Below are positions 46,835 to 57,007 of a stretch of 64,000 nt of DNA, one piece after another; the first letter of the stretch is position 1, and each line of letters opens with the position of its first letter. The notes under the pieces were generated by a model. It saw only the letters and a program-made list of their open reading frames with translations. It had not been told where the DNA came from and made no database searches. The DNA is from Xanthomonas arboricola (lineage in GTDB: Bacteria; Pseudomonadota; Gammaproteobacteria; Xanthomonadales; Xanthomonadaceae): positions 24,504 through 88,503 of the forward strand of contig NZ_QREM01000008.1 of the NCBI RefSeq assembly GCF_003353015.1, given 5' to 3'. A program made the position numbers and the translations under genes.

Positions 46835-47481
46835 GCGCGCTCTCCGGCAACTTCGTTGATCGCATCGACGATGTTGGAATACGCGCCGCAGCGACAGATA
46901 TTGCCACTCATCCGTTCCTGCAATTCCGGCGTGGTGAGCCGGGTCTTGCCGGTGAGATCTTCGGTGACGTGACTGGGAATGCCGCGCTTGACCTCGTCCA
47001 GCACCGCCACTGCCGAACAGATCTGCCCGGGCGTGCAATAGCCGCACTGGTATCCATCGTGCTTGACGAAGGCCGCCTGCATCGGATGCAGCTTGTCCGG
47101 CGTGCCGAGGCCTTCGATGGTGGTGATCCTGCCGCCCTGGTGCATCACCGCCAGCGACAGGCAGGCGTTCATCCGCTGCCCGTCGACGATCACGGTGCAG
47201 GCACCGCACTGGCCGTGGTCGCAGCCTTTCTTGGTGCCGGTCAGCTGCAGGTGTTCGCGCAGGGCATCCAGCAAGGTGGTGCGATTGTCCAGGGTCAGCG
47301 TCACCGGCTTGCCGTTGACTTCGAACGCGACCTGGCTCGATGCATTGGCCGGCTCGGCCGCCTGCCGCTGCGACAGCGTGCTGGTGGCAGTGGCAGCCAT
47401 CGATTGGGTTGCGGCAACACTGGCTGCCGACGCCGTGCCAGCGATCAGTACCTCGCGACGGGTCATCTTGATATCTCTCAT
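46831..47481 (-). CDS. paoA: Aldehyde oxidoreductase [2Fe-2S] subunit PaoA, Tat-exported
   Basis: A 216-residue iron-sulfur subunit. The start at 47481 ([18 protein letters not shown]) has GGAG nine bases upstream; a TTG start at 47499 is less likely. The twin-arginine motif TRREVLIAG and following hydrophobic stretch indicate Tat export of the folded complex. Plant-type cluster: [11 protein letters not shown] and distal NAC; second cluster: CGYCTPGQ and CRCG. First gene of the operon. The AT-rich segment upstream (about 47500-47530) probably holds the promoter. Confidence 0.93.
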   Translation of the reverse strand: MRDIKMTRREVLIAGTASAASVAATQSMAATATSTLSQRQAAEPANASSQVAFEVNGKPVTLTLDNRTTLLDALREHLQLTGTKKGCDHGQCGACTVIVDGQRMNACLSLAVMHQGGRITTIEGLGTPDKLHPMQAAFVKHDGYQCGYCTPGQICSAVAVLDEVKRGIPSHVTEDLTGKTRLTTPELQERMSGNICRCGAYSNIVDAINEVAGERA

Positions 47482-47778
47482 GGCTGGCATCTCCAACAAT
47501 GCTGGCTTATACAGTTCTTAAATAATGTGCAGAGCCGCCGGTCACAAGCGTGTGAGCATGCGGCGCGCGTGTGCGGGTGCGAATCGGCGATATGCCACGA
47601 TGCCAGGACCGCTCCAGCTACGCATTGGCGACATGGAATGCATGCGCCTATGCAACGCGCTCATCATTGTTGGAATGTCTTGCACGCTTGCCTGCGCATC
47701 GATCGCTGCGTACGAGCAGCGTGTGTGCGCATGTGTGTATAGCCTGTCGCAGCGTCTGCAGTGATCCGATATCAGTCC

Positions 47779-47808
47779 GCTGACAGGGATGCCTTCATCC
47801 CTGTCAGC
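47779..47808. repeat. Perfect 13-bp inverted repeat in the paoA upstream gap
   Basis: GCTGACAGGGATG (47779-47791) pairs perfectly with 47796-47808 across a CCTT loop. It lies in a gap of about 590 bp (47482-48072) that holds no supported gene. It could end the dehydrogenase transcript, although there is no U-tract, or be a regulator site. Confidence 0.7.
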
Positions 47809-48072
47809 TGCATGGCGACGACGAACGGAGCGTCCACGCGGCATGCGCGTTTTCATCTCTGCGCTTCGCCCCGATCGTCTGGTGTAGCAAGGCGCACTGC
47901 GTCGCAGTCATGCGGATGCAAACGATCGACCTGGAGCGGCTACCGCCCTGTAGCGATAGTCCTCAGCCGGGCGTGAACAGTGTGGAGGAGGTGGAGTATC
48001 CGGCTGCCACACGTCGATTCGCGTTGCGGCCGCGCCCGCCTGGTGGCGGGCGCACTGGTTCGCAAGCCGCTT

Positions 48073-49080
48073 CTAGAACTCCAGCACGATCTTGCCCAGA
48101 TGGCCGCCCGCCTGCTGCAATGCGAACGCGTCGGCGATGTCGTCGAGCGCGAAGGCGCGATCGATCACCGGCCGCAACGGCAAGGCGTCCAGCGCACGCA
48201 CCAGCTGCTGCTGATGCGTGCGGCTGCCGACCACCAGCCCTTGCAGGCGCTGCTGCCGGCCCATCATTTCAGCGGTCGGCACCGGACCCGCTGCACCGGT
48301 CAACACGCCGATCAAGGCGATATGCCCGCCCACCCGTCCGGCGCGGATCGATTGCGCCAACGTGCCCGGCCCACCGACCTCGACCACGTGATCCACGCCA
48401 CGGCCGTTGGTGATCTCCCGCACCTGCGCCGACCACTCGGCATGCTGGCGGTAGTTGATCACGTGATCTGCGCCCAGCGCGCGCGCCTTGTCCAGTTTTT
48501 CATCGGACGACGAGGTCGCAATGACGGTGGCGCCCATCGCCTTGGCAAACTGCAGTGCAAAGATCGACACACCGCCGGTGCCGAGCACCAGCACGCTGTC
48601 GCCGGCCTTGAGCCGGCCATTGACCACCAGGGCGCGCCATGCGGTGACGCCGGCCGTGGTCAAGGTCGCCGCTTCGGCATGGCTGTAGCCAGCCGGGGCA
48701 TGCGTGAACGCGTGCGCGGCGGTTACCACCGCAGAGCGTGCGTACCCGTCCACGCCGTCGCCGGGCGTGGTGGCAAAGCCGGCATGCAGCGGCTCGCCAT
48801 CCAGCCAGCCGGGGAAGAAGGTGGACAGCACATGGTCGCCGACGGCGAACTCATCCACCTCGGGCCCGACCGCTTCGACCACCCCGGCCCCATCGGACAT
48901 GGGGATGCGGCCGTCAGCGGTCGGCATCTGCCCCGACACCACGCCCAGGTCGTGGAAATTCAGCGAGCTCGCGTGCAGCCGCACTCTGATCTGGCCGCGT
49001 CCCGGCTGCCCGGGGTCGGGCAACGCGACGGCGTGTAATGCGCTCAAGCCTGCAGGATGAGCGAGACGAATGGCGCGCAT
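48073..49080 (-). CDS. Zinc-independent MDR alcohol dehydrogenase / quinone oxidoreductase-like
   Basis: A 335-residue medium-chain dehydrogenase/reductase. The catalytic N-terminal domain opens LHASSLNFHDLGVVSGQMP, in which the usual zinc ligand Cys is absent. The NAD(P)-binding fold shows VLVLGTGGVSIFALQFAKAMGA and ATSSSDEKLDKARALGADHVINY. Start ATG 49080 (MRAIRLAHPAG) preceded by AAGGAGCG. Substrate unknown. Confidence 0.92.
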   Translation of the reverse strand: MRAIRLAHPAGLSALHAVALPDPGQPGRGQIRVRLHASSLNFHDLGVVSGQMPTADGRIPMSDGAGVVEAVGPEVDEFAVGDHVLSTFFPGWLDGEPLHAGFATTPGDGVDGYARSAVVTAAHAFTHAPAGYSHAEAATLTTAGVTAWRALVVNGRLKAGDSVLVLGTGGVSIFALQFAKAMGATVIATSSSDEKLDKARALGADHVINYRQHAEWSAQVREITNGRGVDHVVEVGGPGTLAQSIRAGRVGGHIALIGVLTGAAGPVPTAEMMGRQQRLQGLVVGSRTHQQQLVRALDALPLRPVIDRAFALDDIADAFALQQAGGHLGKIVLEF

Positions 49081-49353
49081 GGGGCGCTCCTTGCTATGAC
49101 CGACGTGCGGGATAACACGCCGGGCGTTATCCGCATGCAGTCGAGCCGGCTTGCGGCTGTGCCGTGCGCTGGCGAGTTCGTTGCAGCACCAGGCGCGGCG
49201 ACCGCAGCAGGCTGGACAGCAGCGTGGGCGCAGGCCGGCCGAGTTGCCGCGCGCTGCGTGAGGCATCGATCACGGATCGGCACTGCGCCACCGGGTGCAA
49301 GCGATTCCATGCCATGCCGGCGGCCAGGCTGGCACGCCAGTTGCACGGCGCTG

Positions 49354-50859
49354 ATGTCCACACAGGTGACTTCCGTGACATCGACCAGCAAGCGACGGCG
49401 GCAACGTGCACAACGCATCGCGTTGCACTTTGTGCTGAGCATTTCGTGCCTGCTGCTGCTTGGGTCGGAGTCCTGGTCCATCCATGAAGAGCGCGCGAGC
49501 GCGCTGCGCACCGCCGAAGCGCAATCGCTGAATCTCGCCAATTCCCTGGCGCAGCATGCCAGCGACACCCTGACGATCGCCGATGCGGTGCTGTCCGGCT
49601 TGGTGTCGCGGGTGGAGCACGACCAGGGCTCGGCCGCTGCGCGCCTGGTCATGCACGACTTTCTGGTGCATGAGGCGCGTCGCTCGGACCGGCTGCATGG
49701 CATCTTCATCTATGCAGCCGACGGTAGCTGGGTGAGTTCGTCACTGAACAGCACGCCCAGGACACACAACAACGCCGATCGCGCCTATTTCAAGTATCAC
49801 CGCGACCATCGCGACGCCCTGTCGCTGGTCGGGCCGCCGGTCCGCAGCCGCTCCGATGGCAGCTGGGTGCTCACGTTGAGCCGGCGCCTCAACACGCCCG
49901 GGGGCGACTTTGCCGGCGTTGTCCTGGTCACGCTGCAACTGAAGTATTTCCAGAACTACTACAGCAGCTTCGAGGTCGGCCCCAACGGCACCATCGGCAT
50001 GACCAACGACGAGGGCATCGTGCTGGTGCGCCGGCCCGACAAACCGGGCGTGATCGGCACCTCGATCGCAGGCACCTCGATCTACGTCACCATGCGCGCA
50101 CGCAGGCACGGCACGGCCACCTACCGCTCGCCGATCGACGGCGTGGAGCGCATTTCCAGTTTCGCGCCAGCGCAGGCGTATCCATTGACCGTCTTGACCG
50201 GCGTCTCGGTCGATGACGCATTGGCCAACTGGCGGCAATCCGCGCGCCAGCGGAGTGTGATCGCCACCTTGGGATGCGTGTTGCTGCTGGGCGTGGGCAT
50301 CTGGCTGGACCTGCAATTGCGCCGCATGCATCGCAACGAGGACAAACTCAGCTCCGAAGCCTGGATAGATGCGCTCACCGGCATTGCCAACCGGCGTGCA
50401 TTCGATCACCGGCTCTCGCGCGCCTTGCAGCAGGCGGTGCATCGCCAGGCGCCATTGTCGGTGCTGATGATCGATGTGGATCATTTCAAGCTCTACAACG
50501 ACACCTACGGCCATGTAAATGGCGACGCCTGCCTGCGCCTGATCGCGGGCGCAATCGCCGGCTGCTCACGGCGCAGCGAAGACACTGCCGCGCGTTACGG
50601 CGGCGAAGAGTTCGGCATGATCCTGCCGCAGACCGATGCCGCCGGCGCACTGCGGCTGGCCGATGCGATCCGCAGCGCCGTCGCCGCGCTCGGCCTGATG
50701 CACCTGTCCAGCCCGACCAGCGCGCATGTCACCGTCAGCGTCGGCGCAGCGACATTCGAACCGGGCGAAGTGCCACGCAGCCCGGATGCCTTCGTGCACG
50801 ACGCCGATTCGGCGCTGTATCGCGCCAAGCAGAATGGCCGGAACCGGACCTCGGCCTAG
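49354..50859 (+). CDS. Membrane diguanylate cyclase with periplasmic sensor domain
   Basis: A 501-residue c-di-GMP synthase. Membrane segment 1 (about 22-40) is followed by a periplasmic PDC/Cache-like domain (about 45-290, with VSSSLNSTPRTHNNADRAYF). Segment 2 is at about 305-322. The GGDEF domain holds DALTGIANRRAFD, VDHFKLYNDTYGH and the active site YGGEEFG (GGEEF variant). An inhibitory RxxD site (RSED) lies five residues before it, so product inhibition is likely. Start ATG 49354 has a weak ribosome-binding site. Confidence 0.92.
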   Translation: MSTQVTSVTSTSKRRRQRAQRIALHFVLSISCLLLLGSESWSIHEERASALRTAEAQSLNLANSLAQHASDTLTIADAVLSGLVSRVEHDQGSAAARLVMHDFLVHEARRSDRLHGIFIYAADGSWVSSSLNSTPRTHNNADRAYFKYHRDHRDALSLVGPPVRSRSDGSWVLTLSRRLNTPGGDFAGVVLVTLQLKYFQNYYSSFEVGPNGTIGMTNDEGIVLVRRPDKPGVIGTSIAGTSIYVTMRARRHGTATYRSPIDGVERISSFAPAQAYPLTVLTGVSVDDALANWRQSARQRSVIATLGCVLLLGVGIWLDLQLRRMHRNEDKLSSEAWIDALTGIANRRAFDHRLSRALQQAVHRQAPLSVLMIDVDHFKLYNDTYGHVNGDACLRLIAGAIAGCSRRSEDTAARYGGEEFGMILPQTDAAGALRLADAIRSAVAALGLMHLSSPTSAHVTVSVGAATFEPGEVPRSPDAFVHDADSALYRAKQNGRNRTSA

Positions 50860-51106
50860 CGCCGCGAACACCACTGCGCTGGGCCAAGCGGGCGCCTCAC
50901 GCACGGAATCGTCACGCGCCAGGCCTGCACCCCCTCCTGTGCGGCGTTCGCCCACCTGACAATTGCGCGCCAGGTGCCGCCAGCCGCCCCCGGTCGAGCT
51001 TGCCGAGCCCGCCGAGCCCGTCATCGTACCGGCCGGATCAACCCGCCCGGCCAGGGAGCCTCCGAACAGCCTGGCCTGCGTCGATGCGACCAGTGGCCAG
51101 CACGCA

Positions 51107-51131
51107 GAAGGCCCGCGCGATGCGGGCCTTC
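51107..51131 (-). terminator. Terminator of ssb
   Basis: Perfect 10-bp stem: GAAGGCCCGC (51107-51116) and its complement (51122-51131) around a 5-nt loop, 28 bp after the ssb stop on the reverse strand. The stem is GC-rich and ends in CTTC; there is no long U-tract. It is also correctly placed to stop transcripts from the diguanylate cyclase side. Confidence 0.7.
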
Positions 51132-51158
51132 CGGAACGACACACAGGCTGACCGCCGA

Positions 51159-51674
51159 TCAGAACGGGATATCGTCGTCGGCAAAGTCGTCCATCGGCGG
51201 TGCCGACTGCTGCTGGGCCGGCTGCTGACGACGCGGGGCGTAATCCTGACCGCCGCCCTGACCACCGCCGCCTTGCTGCTGGCGCGGCGCCTGGCTGCGC
51301 TGCGGACGATCACCGCCCATACCGCCGCCGCCACCTTCGCCACGGCCGCCGAGCATCTGCATCTCATTGGCGACGATGTCGGTGCTGTACTTCTCCACGC
51401 CGTCCTGGCCGGTGTACTTGTCGTAACGCAGCTCGCCTTCGACGTACACCTGTGAGCCCTTGCGCAGGTACTCGCCAGCGATCTCGCCCAACTTGCCGAA
51501 GAACACCACGCGGTGCCACTCGGTGCGCTCCTGGTTGTTGCCATCGCGGTCCTTGCGCACGCTGGTGGTGGCCAGGCTCACGCGCGTGATCGCCATGCCG
51601 GCTTGGGTGTACTTGGTGTCGGGATCGTTGCCGAGGTTGCCGACGAGGATGACTTTATTGATGCCGCGGGCCAT
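51159..51674 (-). CDS. ssb: Single-stranded DNA-binding protein
   Basis: A 171-residue SSB. The OB fold begins [20 protein letters not shown] and continues with [33 protein letters not shown] Gly/Gln-rich linker (about 112-155) leads to the acidic tip ending [10 protein letters not shown], which binds repair and replication partners. Complete, with a terminator behind it; divergent from ispB. Confidence 0.97.
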   Translation of the reverse strand: MARGINKVILVGNLGNDPDTKYTQAGMAITRVSLATTSVRKDRDGNNQERTEWHRVVFFGKLGEIAGEYLRKGSQVYVEGELRYDKYTGQDGVEKYSTDIVANEMQMLGGRGEGGGGGMGGDRPQRSQAPRQQQGGGGQGGGQDYAPRRQQPAQQQSAPPMDDFADDDIPF

Positions 51675-51917
51675 AGATGCTTCCGAGATGGTGCGCCGGC
51701 GCCAATGGGCGCGGCGGTGAATGTCTTGGTGCCAATGTTACCGCACCTGCCCGCCCCCGGTGCCGGCGGATCCCCGCAGCGCCAGGCCGGGAAATGCCGC
51801 GCCGACCGGTCGGAATCCGGGCACTGCCGAACCTGCCCGACGCTGTCAGCGCAAGGGGTTGCACCCACCGTGAAGGCCGTCGGACACGACCGACGGGACG
51901 GATCTGGCCCAGACACC

Positions 51918-51923
51918 TATAAT
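51918..51923 (+). promoter_or_regulatory. Candidate -10 element of ispB
   Basis: A perfect TATAAT hexamer 26 bp before the ispB ATG. The base region 17 bp upstream (GGGACG) is a poor -35, so this is a candidate only. Confidence 0.45.
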
Positions 51924-51948
51924 CGGCGCACATCACGAACGCCTGCGC

Positions 51949-52947
51949 ATGACCATCGCCGAAGACCTCCCCACCGTGCTGGGCCTGCCCCAGATCCAGT
52001 CCCTCGCCGCGCCCGACATGGCCGCGGTCGACGCGCTGATCCGACGCCGTCTGGCCTCGGACGTCGTGCTGATCAACCAGATTGCCGATCACATCATCTC
52101 CGCCGGCGGCAAACGCCTGCGTCCGATGCTGGTGATGCTGGCCGGTCATGCCGCGGGCGGCTCCGGCCCGGAGCACCACCAGCTGGCGGCGATCATCGAG
52201 TTCATCCACACCTCCACCCTGTTGCACGACGACGTGGTGGACGAGTCGGACCTGCGCCGCGGGCGCAGCACCGCCAATGCGCTGTGGGGCAATGCGCCCA
52301 GCGTGCTGGTCGGTGATTTCCTTTATTCGCGCAGCTTCCAGTTGATGGTGGAGCTGGATCGCATGGAAGTCATGCAGATCCTGGCCGACACCACCAACCG
52401 CATCGCCGAAGGCGAGGTGCTGCAGCTGCTGCACGTGCATAACCCCGACACCGACGAAGCCGCCTATCTACGCGTGATCGAGCGCAAGACCGCGGTGCTG
52501 TTCGCCGCCGGCACCCGCCTGGGCGCGCTGGCCTCGGGCGCGGATGCGCAGGTGCAGCAGCGCCTGTACGACTACGGCATGCAGTTGGGCTTTGCCTTCC
52601 AGATTGCCGATGACGTGCTCGACTACGCCGCCGATGCCGCAGACCTGGGCAAGAACCTGGGCGACGACCTGGCCGAAGGCAAGGCGACCTTGCCGCTGAT
52701 CCATGCCATGGCGCACTCGGATGCGGCCACCCGGGAACGCCTGCGGCAGATCGTCGAACAAGGCGATGCGAGCGCAATGCCCGAAGTGCTGGCGGCGATT
52801 CATGCCACCGGCGGCCTGGATTACAGCCGCCAGCGTGCCGCCGAATATGCCGCCGCCGCCGAACAGGCGCTGGACACGTTGCCGCCCAGCCCCGCAGTTG
52901 CCGCATTGCGCGGCCTGGCGCGGTATGCGGTGCAACGCACGCATTGA
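51949..52947 (+). CDS. ispB: Polyprenyl (octaprenyl) diphosphate synthase
   Basis: A 332-residue trans-prenyltransferase making the isoprenoid side chain of ubiquinone. The first Asp-rich motif is LLHDDVVDESDLRRGR, the second FQIADDVLDY, and GGKRLRPMLV binds the allylic substrate. Length and start (MTIAEDLPTVLGL) match the family. Chain length (C40 assumed) cannot be fixed from sequence alone. Confidence 0.93.
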   Translation: MTIAEDLPTVLGLPQIQSLAAPDMAAVDALIRRRLASDVVLINQIADHIISAGGKRLRPMLVMLAGHAAGGSGPEHHQLAAIIEFIHTSTLLHDDVVDESDLRRGRSTANALWGNAPSVLVGDFLYSRSFQLMVELDRMEVMQILADTTNRIAEGEVLQLLHVHNPDTDEAAYLRVIERKTAVLFAAGTRLGALASGADAQVQQRLYDYGMQLGFAFQIADDVLDYAADAADLGKNLGDDLAEGKATLPLIHAMAHSDAATRERLRQIVEQGDASAMPEVLAAIHATGGLDYSRQRAAEYAAAAEQALDTLPPSPAVAALRGLARYAVQRTH

Positions 52948-52980
52948 TCCGGCGCGCTTCACGCGCCGGACGGGATTTGC

Positions 52981-53148
52981 GGTTCGGGATTGGGGATTCG
53001 CAACGGCTGCTCGGTCGCGCCTTTACGAATCCCGGCATTCGATCGCCCAGCGATGTTCAACGCAAGGCCCTGAGCACAAACTCACGGAAAGATTCGAAAG
53101 ACGGGACCACGCTTTTGCGAATCCCGAATCACGAATCACCAATCCCGG
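52981..53148. repeat. Inverted GATTCGGGATT-type intergenic repeats
   Basis: The bases at 52981-53003 (GGTTCGGGATTGGGGATTCG then CAA) are nearly complementary to those at 53115-53148 (TTGCGAATCCCGAATCACGA onward). A related GAATCCCGG unit lies between them. The same short motif family occurs at 9854 and 63406. It fills most of the gap between ispB and the hydrolase gene. Confidence 0.75.
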
Positions 53149-53949
53149 CTACAAACCAAAGCGTTCGTCGAAGAAATCACCGAGCATGCGGTAGGCACGT
53201 GCCGCCGCACGCGGGTTGTACAGGCAGCCCGGCGGGCTGTTGGCATCGGCTTCGGCAAAGCAATGCACGGCCCCACTGAAGTTGACGAACTGCCAGTCCG
53301 CGCCGGCCGCATTCATCTCGGTTTCAAACGCGGCGACGTCCGCCTTGGTCACGCTCTTGTCGTCGGCGCCGTTGAGCACCAGCAGCGGTGTGTTGGCCGA
53401 ACCGGCGGACGCCGGGCTGGGTGTGGCGATACCGCCGTGCAGGCTCACCACACCGGCCAGCTGCGCGCCGGCGCGCACCAGTTCCAGCACCGTGGTGCCG
53501 CCGAAGCAGAAACCCACCGCGCCGATCCGCGATGCATCCAGCGGTGCCTTGCCGGCCTGCGCCTTGAGCACGTCGACCGCTTTCAACGCGCGGGCACGCA
53601 GCGTGGCCGGATCCTTCTTCAGGGCACCGGCGAACTGCCCGGCCTCGCTGTCGTTGGCCGGACGCCTGCCCTTGCCGTAGACGTCGGCGACCAGCACCAC
53701 GTACTTGTCGCCGGCCAGTTGCCTGGCCTTGGCGATCGCCGAATCGTTGACCCCGCGCCAGTTCGGCACCATCACCAGGCCCGGCCGCTTGGCGGCGCCG
53801 GCATCGTCGTAGACCAGCACGCCGCTATAGCTGTCCTTGCCGACCGTCCATTCCAGCGGCTTGGCCTGCATCGCGGCCACCGCTGGAAAGGCCAACGATG
53901 CCAACACGCCGAACAGACCTACACCGCTCCACGACCATTGCTTGTGCAT
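53149..53949 (-). CDS. Dienelactone hydrolase family protein, exported
   Basis: A 266-residue alpha/beta hydrolase. A signal peptide (about residues 1-25, ending AFPAVAA) suggests periplasmic location. The nucleophile is Cys in VGFCFGGTT, as in dienelactone hydrolases. Asp in VLNGADDKSV and His in GAVHCFAEAD complete the triad. Substrate unknown; most relatives act on small lactones or esters. Confidence 0.9.
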   Translation of the reverse strand: MHKQWSWSGVGLFGVLASLAFPAVAAMQAKPLEWTVGKDSYSGVLVYDDAGAAKRPGLVMVPNWRGVNDSAIAKARQLAGDKYVVLVADVYGKGRRPANDSEAGQFAGALKKDPATLRARALKAVDVLKAQAGKAPLDASRIGAVGFCFGGTTVLELVRAGAQLAGVVSLHGGIATPSPASAGSANTPLLVLNGADDKSVTKADVAAFETEMNAAGADWQFVNFSGAVHCFAEADANSPPGCLYNPRAAARAYRMLGDFFDERFGL

Positions 53950-54261
53950 GCGCTTGCTCCCGGGATTTGCGCGAGTGTAGGCCCGGCCGGCGTGCAGGAT
54001 TGGTCGCGGCGCACGGACGCGCCTACCAGTGGCTGCGCTGCCCGACCGGCATTGGTCTGCGGCATGCCCGACTTGCCCAGCTGGATTGGCCTGCGATGAC
54101 GTGGAGCGACGACCAGCATGTAGCGAGCAGTCGTCGGGCGGGTGGGCATGGCGCGCTCACGACCGGAGCGTACGACCGTCACAGGCCGCAGCGTGCACCG
54201 GCCGCGTCCGCCTGGTGGGGAGTGCACTGGTTCCGTTCGCTGCCCTTACCGGCCGGAGGCC
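53950..54261. other. Intergenic region between the hydrolase gene and murD2
   Basis: About 310 bp with no supported gene, RNA or hairpin. It carries the hydrolase promoter and the 3' end of the murD2 transcript. Confidence 0.4.
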
Positions 54262-55671
54262 TTACTGCACACCCAGCCCCGGGATGGCGCTGATCGCCGC
54301 CGGGTCGAATCCGGCCAGCTGCGCAAAATGGCGGCCGCGCGCGACATAGTCGCTATACGCGCCGAAGCTCGGTGCGCCCGGCGACAGCAGCACCACGCCG
54401 CCCTGCCCGCCCAGCGCCTCGCGTGCCAGCTGCATCGCGTGCTCCAGGTCCACCGCGGCGTGCAGGCCAAAGCGACCACGCTTGGCCAGCGGGGCCAGCA
54501 AGGCGTGGATCCGCGGCCCGTTCGCGCCCATGGTGACGATTTCCAGCGGTGCCCGCTGCGCCATCTGTTCGGCAAACTCCTGCCAGTCCAGCCCGCGGTC
54601 GTGCCCACCCACCAGCAAGGCCACGCGCCGCTGCGCAAAGCAGGCCAGCGCCGCCAGCGAGGCATGCGGGGTGGTGCTGATCGAGTCGTTGACGTAGCTG
54701 ATGCCGTCCACGCTGCCGAGCAGTTGCAGGCGGTTCGGCAACGGGCGGAAGCTCGCTGCGGCCGGCGCCAGTGCCGCAGCGTCCAGGCCCAGGGCCTCCA
54801 CCGCAGCCAGCACCGCGCACAGGTTGCGCCGATTGTGTTCGCCGGGCAGCGGCACGTTGGCGGTATCGAACACGGCCTGCTCGCCGCGATACACCACATC
54901 GCCGCGCAGGTGCCAGCCATCGGGATGGTTGAACCAGCGCACGTCGCTGTCGGGCAGCTGCAGCTGGGTCAGCTGCGGATCGGCCGCGTTGAGCAAGGCG
55001 ATGCGCGGGCGGCCTTCGGTCACCAGCGCCAGCTTGTCGCGCACATAGCGCGCTTCATCGCCATGCCAGTCCAGATGTTCCGGAAACAGGTTCAACACCA
55101 GCGCCAACTCGGGACGCGCGCCGCTGCGCCCGACCTCGCCGGTCTGGTAGCTGGACAATTCGATCGCCCAATACGCAGGCGGGGGTTGCGGTGCCAGCAC
55201 TTCCAGCAAGGGCTGGCCGATGTTGCCGACCAGCGCGGTGCGATGCCCGGCCGCACGCAACAGATGCGCCAGCAGCGCGGTGGTGGTGCTCTTGCCCTTG
55301 GTGCCGGTGACGCAGATGGCGCCCGGCACCACGCCGTCTGGCTGCGCATGTTCGGCAAACCACAATGCGGTGCCGCCGATGAATTGCGTGCCGTGCACGG
55401 TGGCGGCGGTGTGCGCCTCGGGGCGATACGGGCTGATGCCGGGCGACTTGACCACCACCTCGAACCGGCCCAGCGCCTGCGCGCCGGCCTCGGTTTCCAC
55501 CTGCAACGCAGCGTCGGCCAGCGCATCGAGCTCGCGCGCCTCTTCGGCGTTGCAGAACACCGTCAGCGATTGGCTGGGCAACCGGGCGCGCAAGGCGCGA
55601 TACGCCGCACGCCCTTCGCGCCCCCAGCCCCATAACGCAACCGCCTTGCCCTCAAGCTGCGAAATTCGCAC
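54262..55671 (-). CDS. murD2: UDP-MurNAc-L-alanine:L-glutamate ligase MurD2
   Basis: A 469-residue Mur ligase. It differs from MurD by adding L-Glu, which MurL then epimerises; this route was worked out in Xanthomonas. The start is GTG 55671 ([20 protein letters not shown]), overlapping the murL stop by 20 bp. Landmarks: [13 protein letters not shown], the ATP loop [51 protein letters not shown] (where MurD has NDSKATN) and [10 protein letters not shown]. Last gene of the operon. Confidence 0.92.
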   Translation of the reverse strand: MRISQLEGKAVALWGWGREGRAAYRALRARLPSQSLTVFCNAEEARELDALADAALQVETEAGAQALGRFEVVVKSPGISPYRPEAHTAATVHGTQFIGGTALWFAEHAQPDGVVPGAICVTGTKGKSTTTALLAHLLRAAGHRTALVGNIGQPLLEVLAPQPPPAYWAIELSSYQTGEVGRSGARPELALVLNLFPEHLDWHGDEARYVRDKLALVTEGRPRIALLNAADPQLTQLQLPDSDVRWFNHPDGWHLRGDVVYRGEQAVFDTANVPLPGEHNRRNLCAVLAAVEALGLDAAALAPAAASFRPLPNRLQLLGSVDGISYVNDSISTTPHASLAALACFAQRRVALLVGGHDRGLDWQEFAEQMAQRAPLEIVTMGANGPRIHALLAPLAKRGRFGLHAAVDLEHAMQLAREALGGQGGVVLLSPGAPSFGAYSDYVARGRHFAQLAGFDPAAISAIPGLGVQ

Positions 55672-57007
55672 GCACGCGCTCCCACAGCGCCGACGGAATC
55701 CGGTGCTCGCCGTCGATCGCCAGCAACGGCTCCAGCTGCAGTTCCTGCTGGTCCAGCTGCGGCTGGATCTCGCGGATGAAACGCAGCACCAGCGCGTCCT
55801 CCTTCCATTCGGCACGGCTGGCCAGCACCGCCATCGCCGCGCGCGATTCGCGGCCTTCGCCGACGCATTCGAACGGCTTGTGGTCCTGGAATTCCAGCAG
55901 CGCATCGTAGCCGCCGGCCTGGCTTGCATCGTCGAGCAGATTGCGTCCGAAGATCTTGACCAGGCGCGTCTTGGGCATGAACGGTGCCAACGCCAGGAAC
56001 ACGAAATGGCACTTCGGGCAGACCCCGCACCAGCGGTGCACCGGGCGTTCGCCCATGATGTGGAAGTTGCGGTTGCAGCTGGAAAAATGCGCGTCGTAGT
56101 GGTCGGTCCTGGCGAACTGGCGCGCCACCGCCAGCTCCGACAACGGCCGCAGCAACGAGTAATAGCGCAGGTCGGCCGCCACATGCCGCTGCACGTAGTC
56201 GCCGAATGCCTGCTCGAACGCCCAGCCCTTGGACCACTGGTGATTGACCTCGCCGGTGCCGGGAATCTGGCTGCCGTAACTGGCCGAACGCTCGTTGGAA
56301 AACACCACCTGGTCCACGCCATTGAGCAGGGCCGACAGCACCAGGATGGCCGAATTCACCGCGGTGACCGGGATATGCCCGTTCCACGCGCCCTGGCGAT
56401 TGAGCTCGAACAATTCCGGGGCCAGCACGCGGCCGATATTGAGCACCGGCAGGCCGGTGCGCTCGGCGCAGGCACGGATCAGCTGCGAGCCGCCGATCCA
56501 GCTGACGGTCTGCTCCACGCCGGCGTGGCGCAGGGCCTCGATGCTGACCAGCGAATCCTTGCCGCCGCCGATCGCCACCAGCGCATGCTCGCGCAGGCCC
56601 AGCGCCGGCGCATCGGCAGGTGCCGGTGCGGCCACCGGAAAGCGGATCCTGCCGTGCAGGTTCAGGCCATTGCGATAGGCGAACTCGCCCAGGCCATGCA
56701 GGTAGACGCTTTCCACCAGCGCAGCGGTATCCGCATCGATGGCGTAATCGTCGATCTGGATGGCCGGCGGTACCGCCGCCTTGAAATAGCTGACGCCGGC
56801 GATGAGGTGCAGCAGGCGCAGCGCCTGTTGCACCGCAGCGGCATGCGCGCCGTCCAGCACGAAGGGCGCGCCCGGCACCGCGACGGTCTCGACCAGTTCC
56901 GGCCCCTGGTCGAAGGCATACACCAGCGTCGCCACGCCGGTCTGTGCGTCGAGTGCGCAACGCACGAAACGGAAGGTGGAGATCTGGTGTTTGTCGAAAG
57001 CGCTCAT
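55652..57007 (-). CDS. murL: UDP-MurNAc-L-Ala-L-Glu epimerase MurL
   Basis: A 451-residue epimerase that converts the terminal L-Glu of UDP-MurNAc-L-Ala-L-Glu to D-Glu, replacing the usual MurI racemase step. The ATP-binding loop [16 protein letters not shown] is of the PP-loop type. The Cys-rich segment [20 protein letters not shown] and the Asn/Ser-rich [13 protein letters not shown] are family marks. It overlaps its upstream neighbour by 4 bp and murD2 by 20 bp. Confidence 0.92.
   Translation of the reverse strand: MSAFDKHQISTFRFVRCALDAQTGVATLVYAFDQGPELVETVAVPGAPFVLDGAHAAAVQQALRLLHLIAGVSYFKAAVPPAIQIDDYAIDADTAALVESVYLHGLGEFAYRNGLNLHGRIRFPVAAPAPADAPALGLREHALVAIGGGKDSLVSIEALRHAGVEQTVSWIGGSQLIRACAERTGLPVLNIGRVLAPELFELNRQGAWNGHIPVTAVNSAILVLSALLNGVDQVVFSNERSASYGSQIPGTGEVNHQWSKGWAFEQAFGDYVQRHVAADLRYYSLLRPLSELAVARQFARTDHYDAHFSSCNRNFHIMGERPVHRWCGVCPKCHFVFLALAPFMPKTRLVKIFGRNLLDDASQAGGYDALLEFQDHKPFECVGEGRESRAAMAVLASRAEWKEDALVLRFIREIQPQLDQQELQLEPLLAIDGEHRIPSALWERVRANFAA

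Noticed and set aside
54262-56322. Longer 686-residue start for murD2
   Set aside because: The extension is antisense-like read-through of murL in another frame; the GTG at 55671 begins at the Mur-ligase N-terminus.
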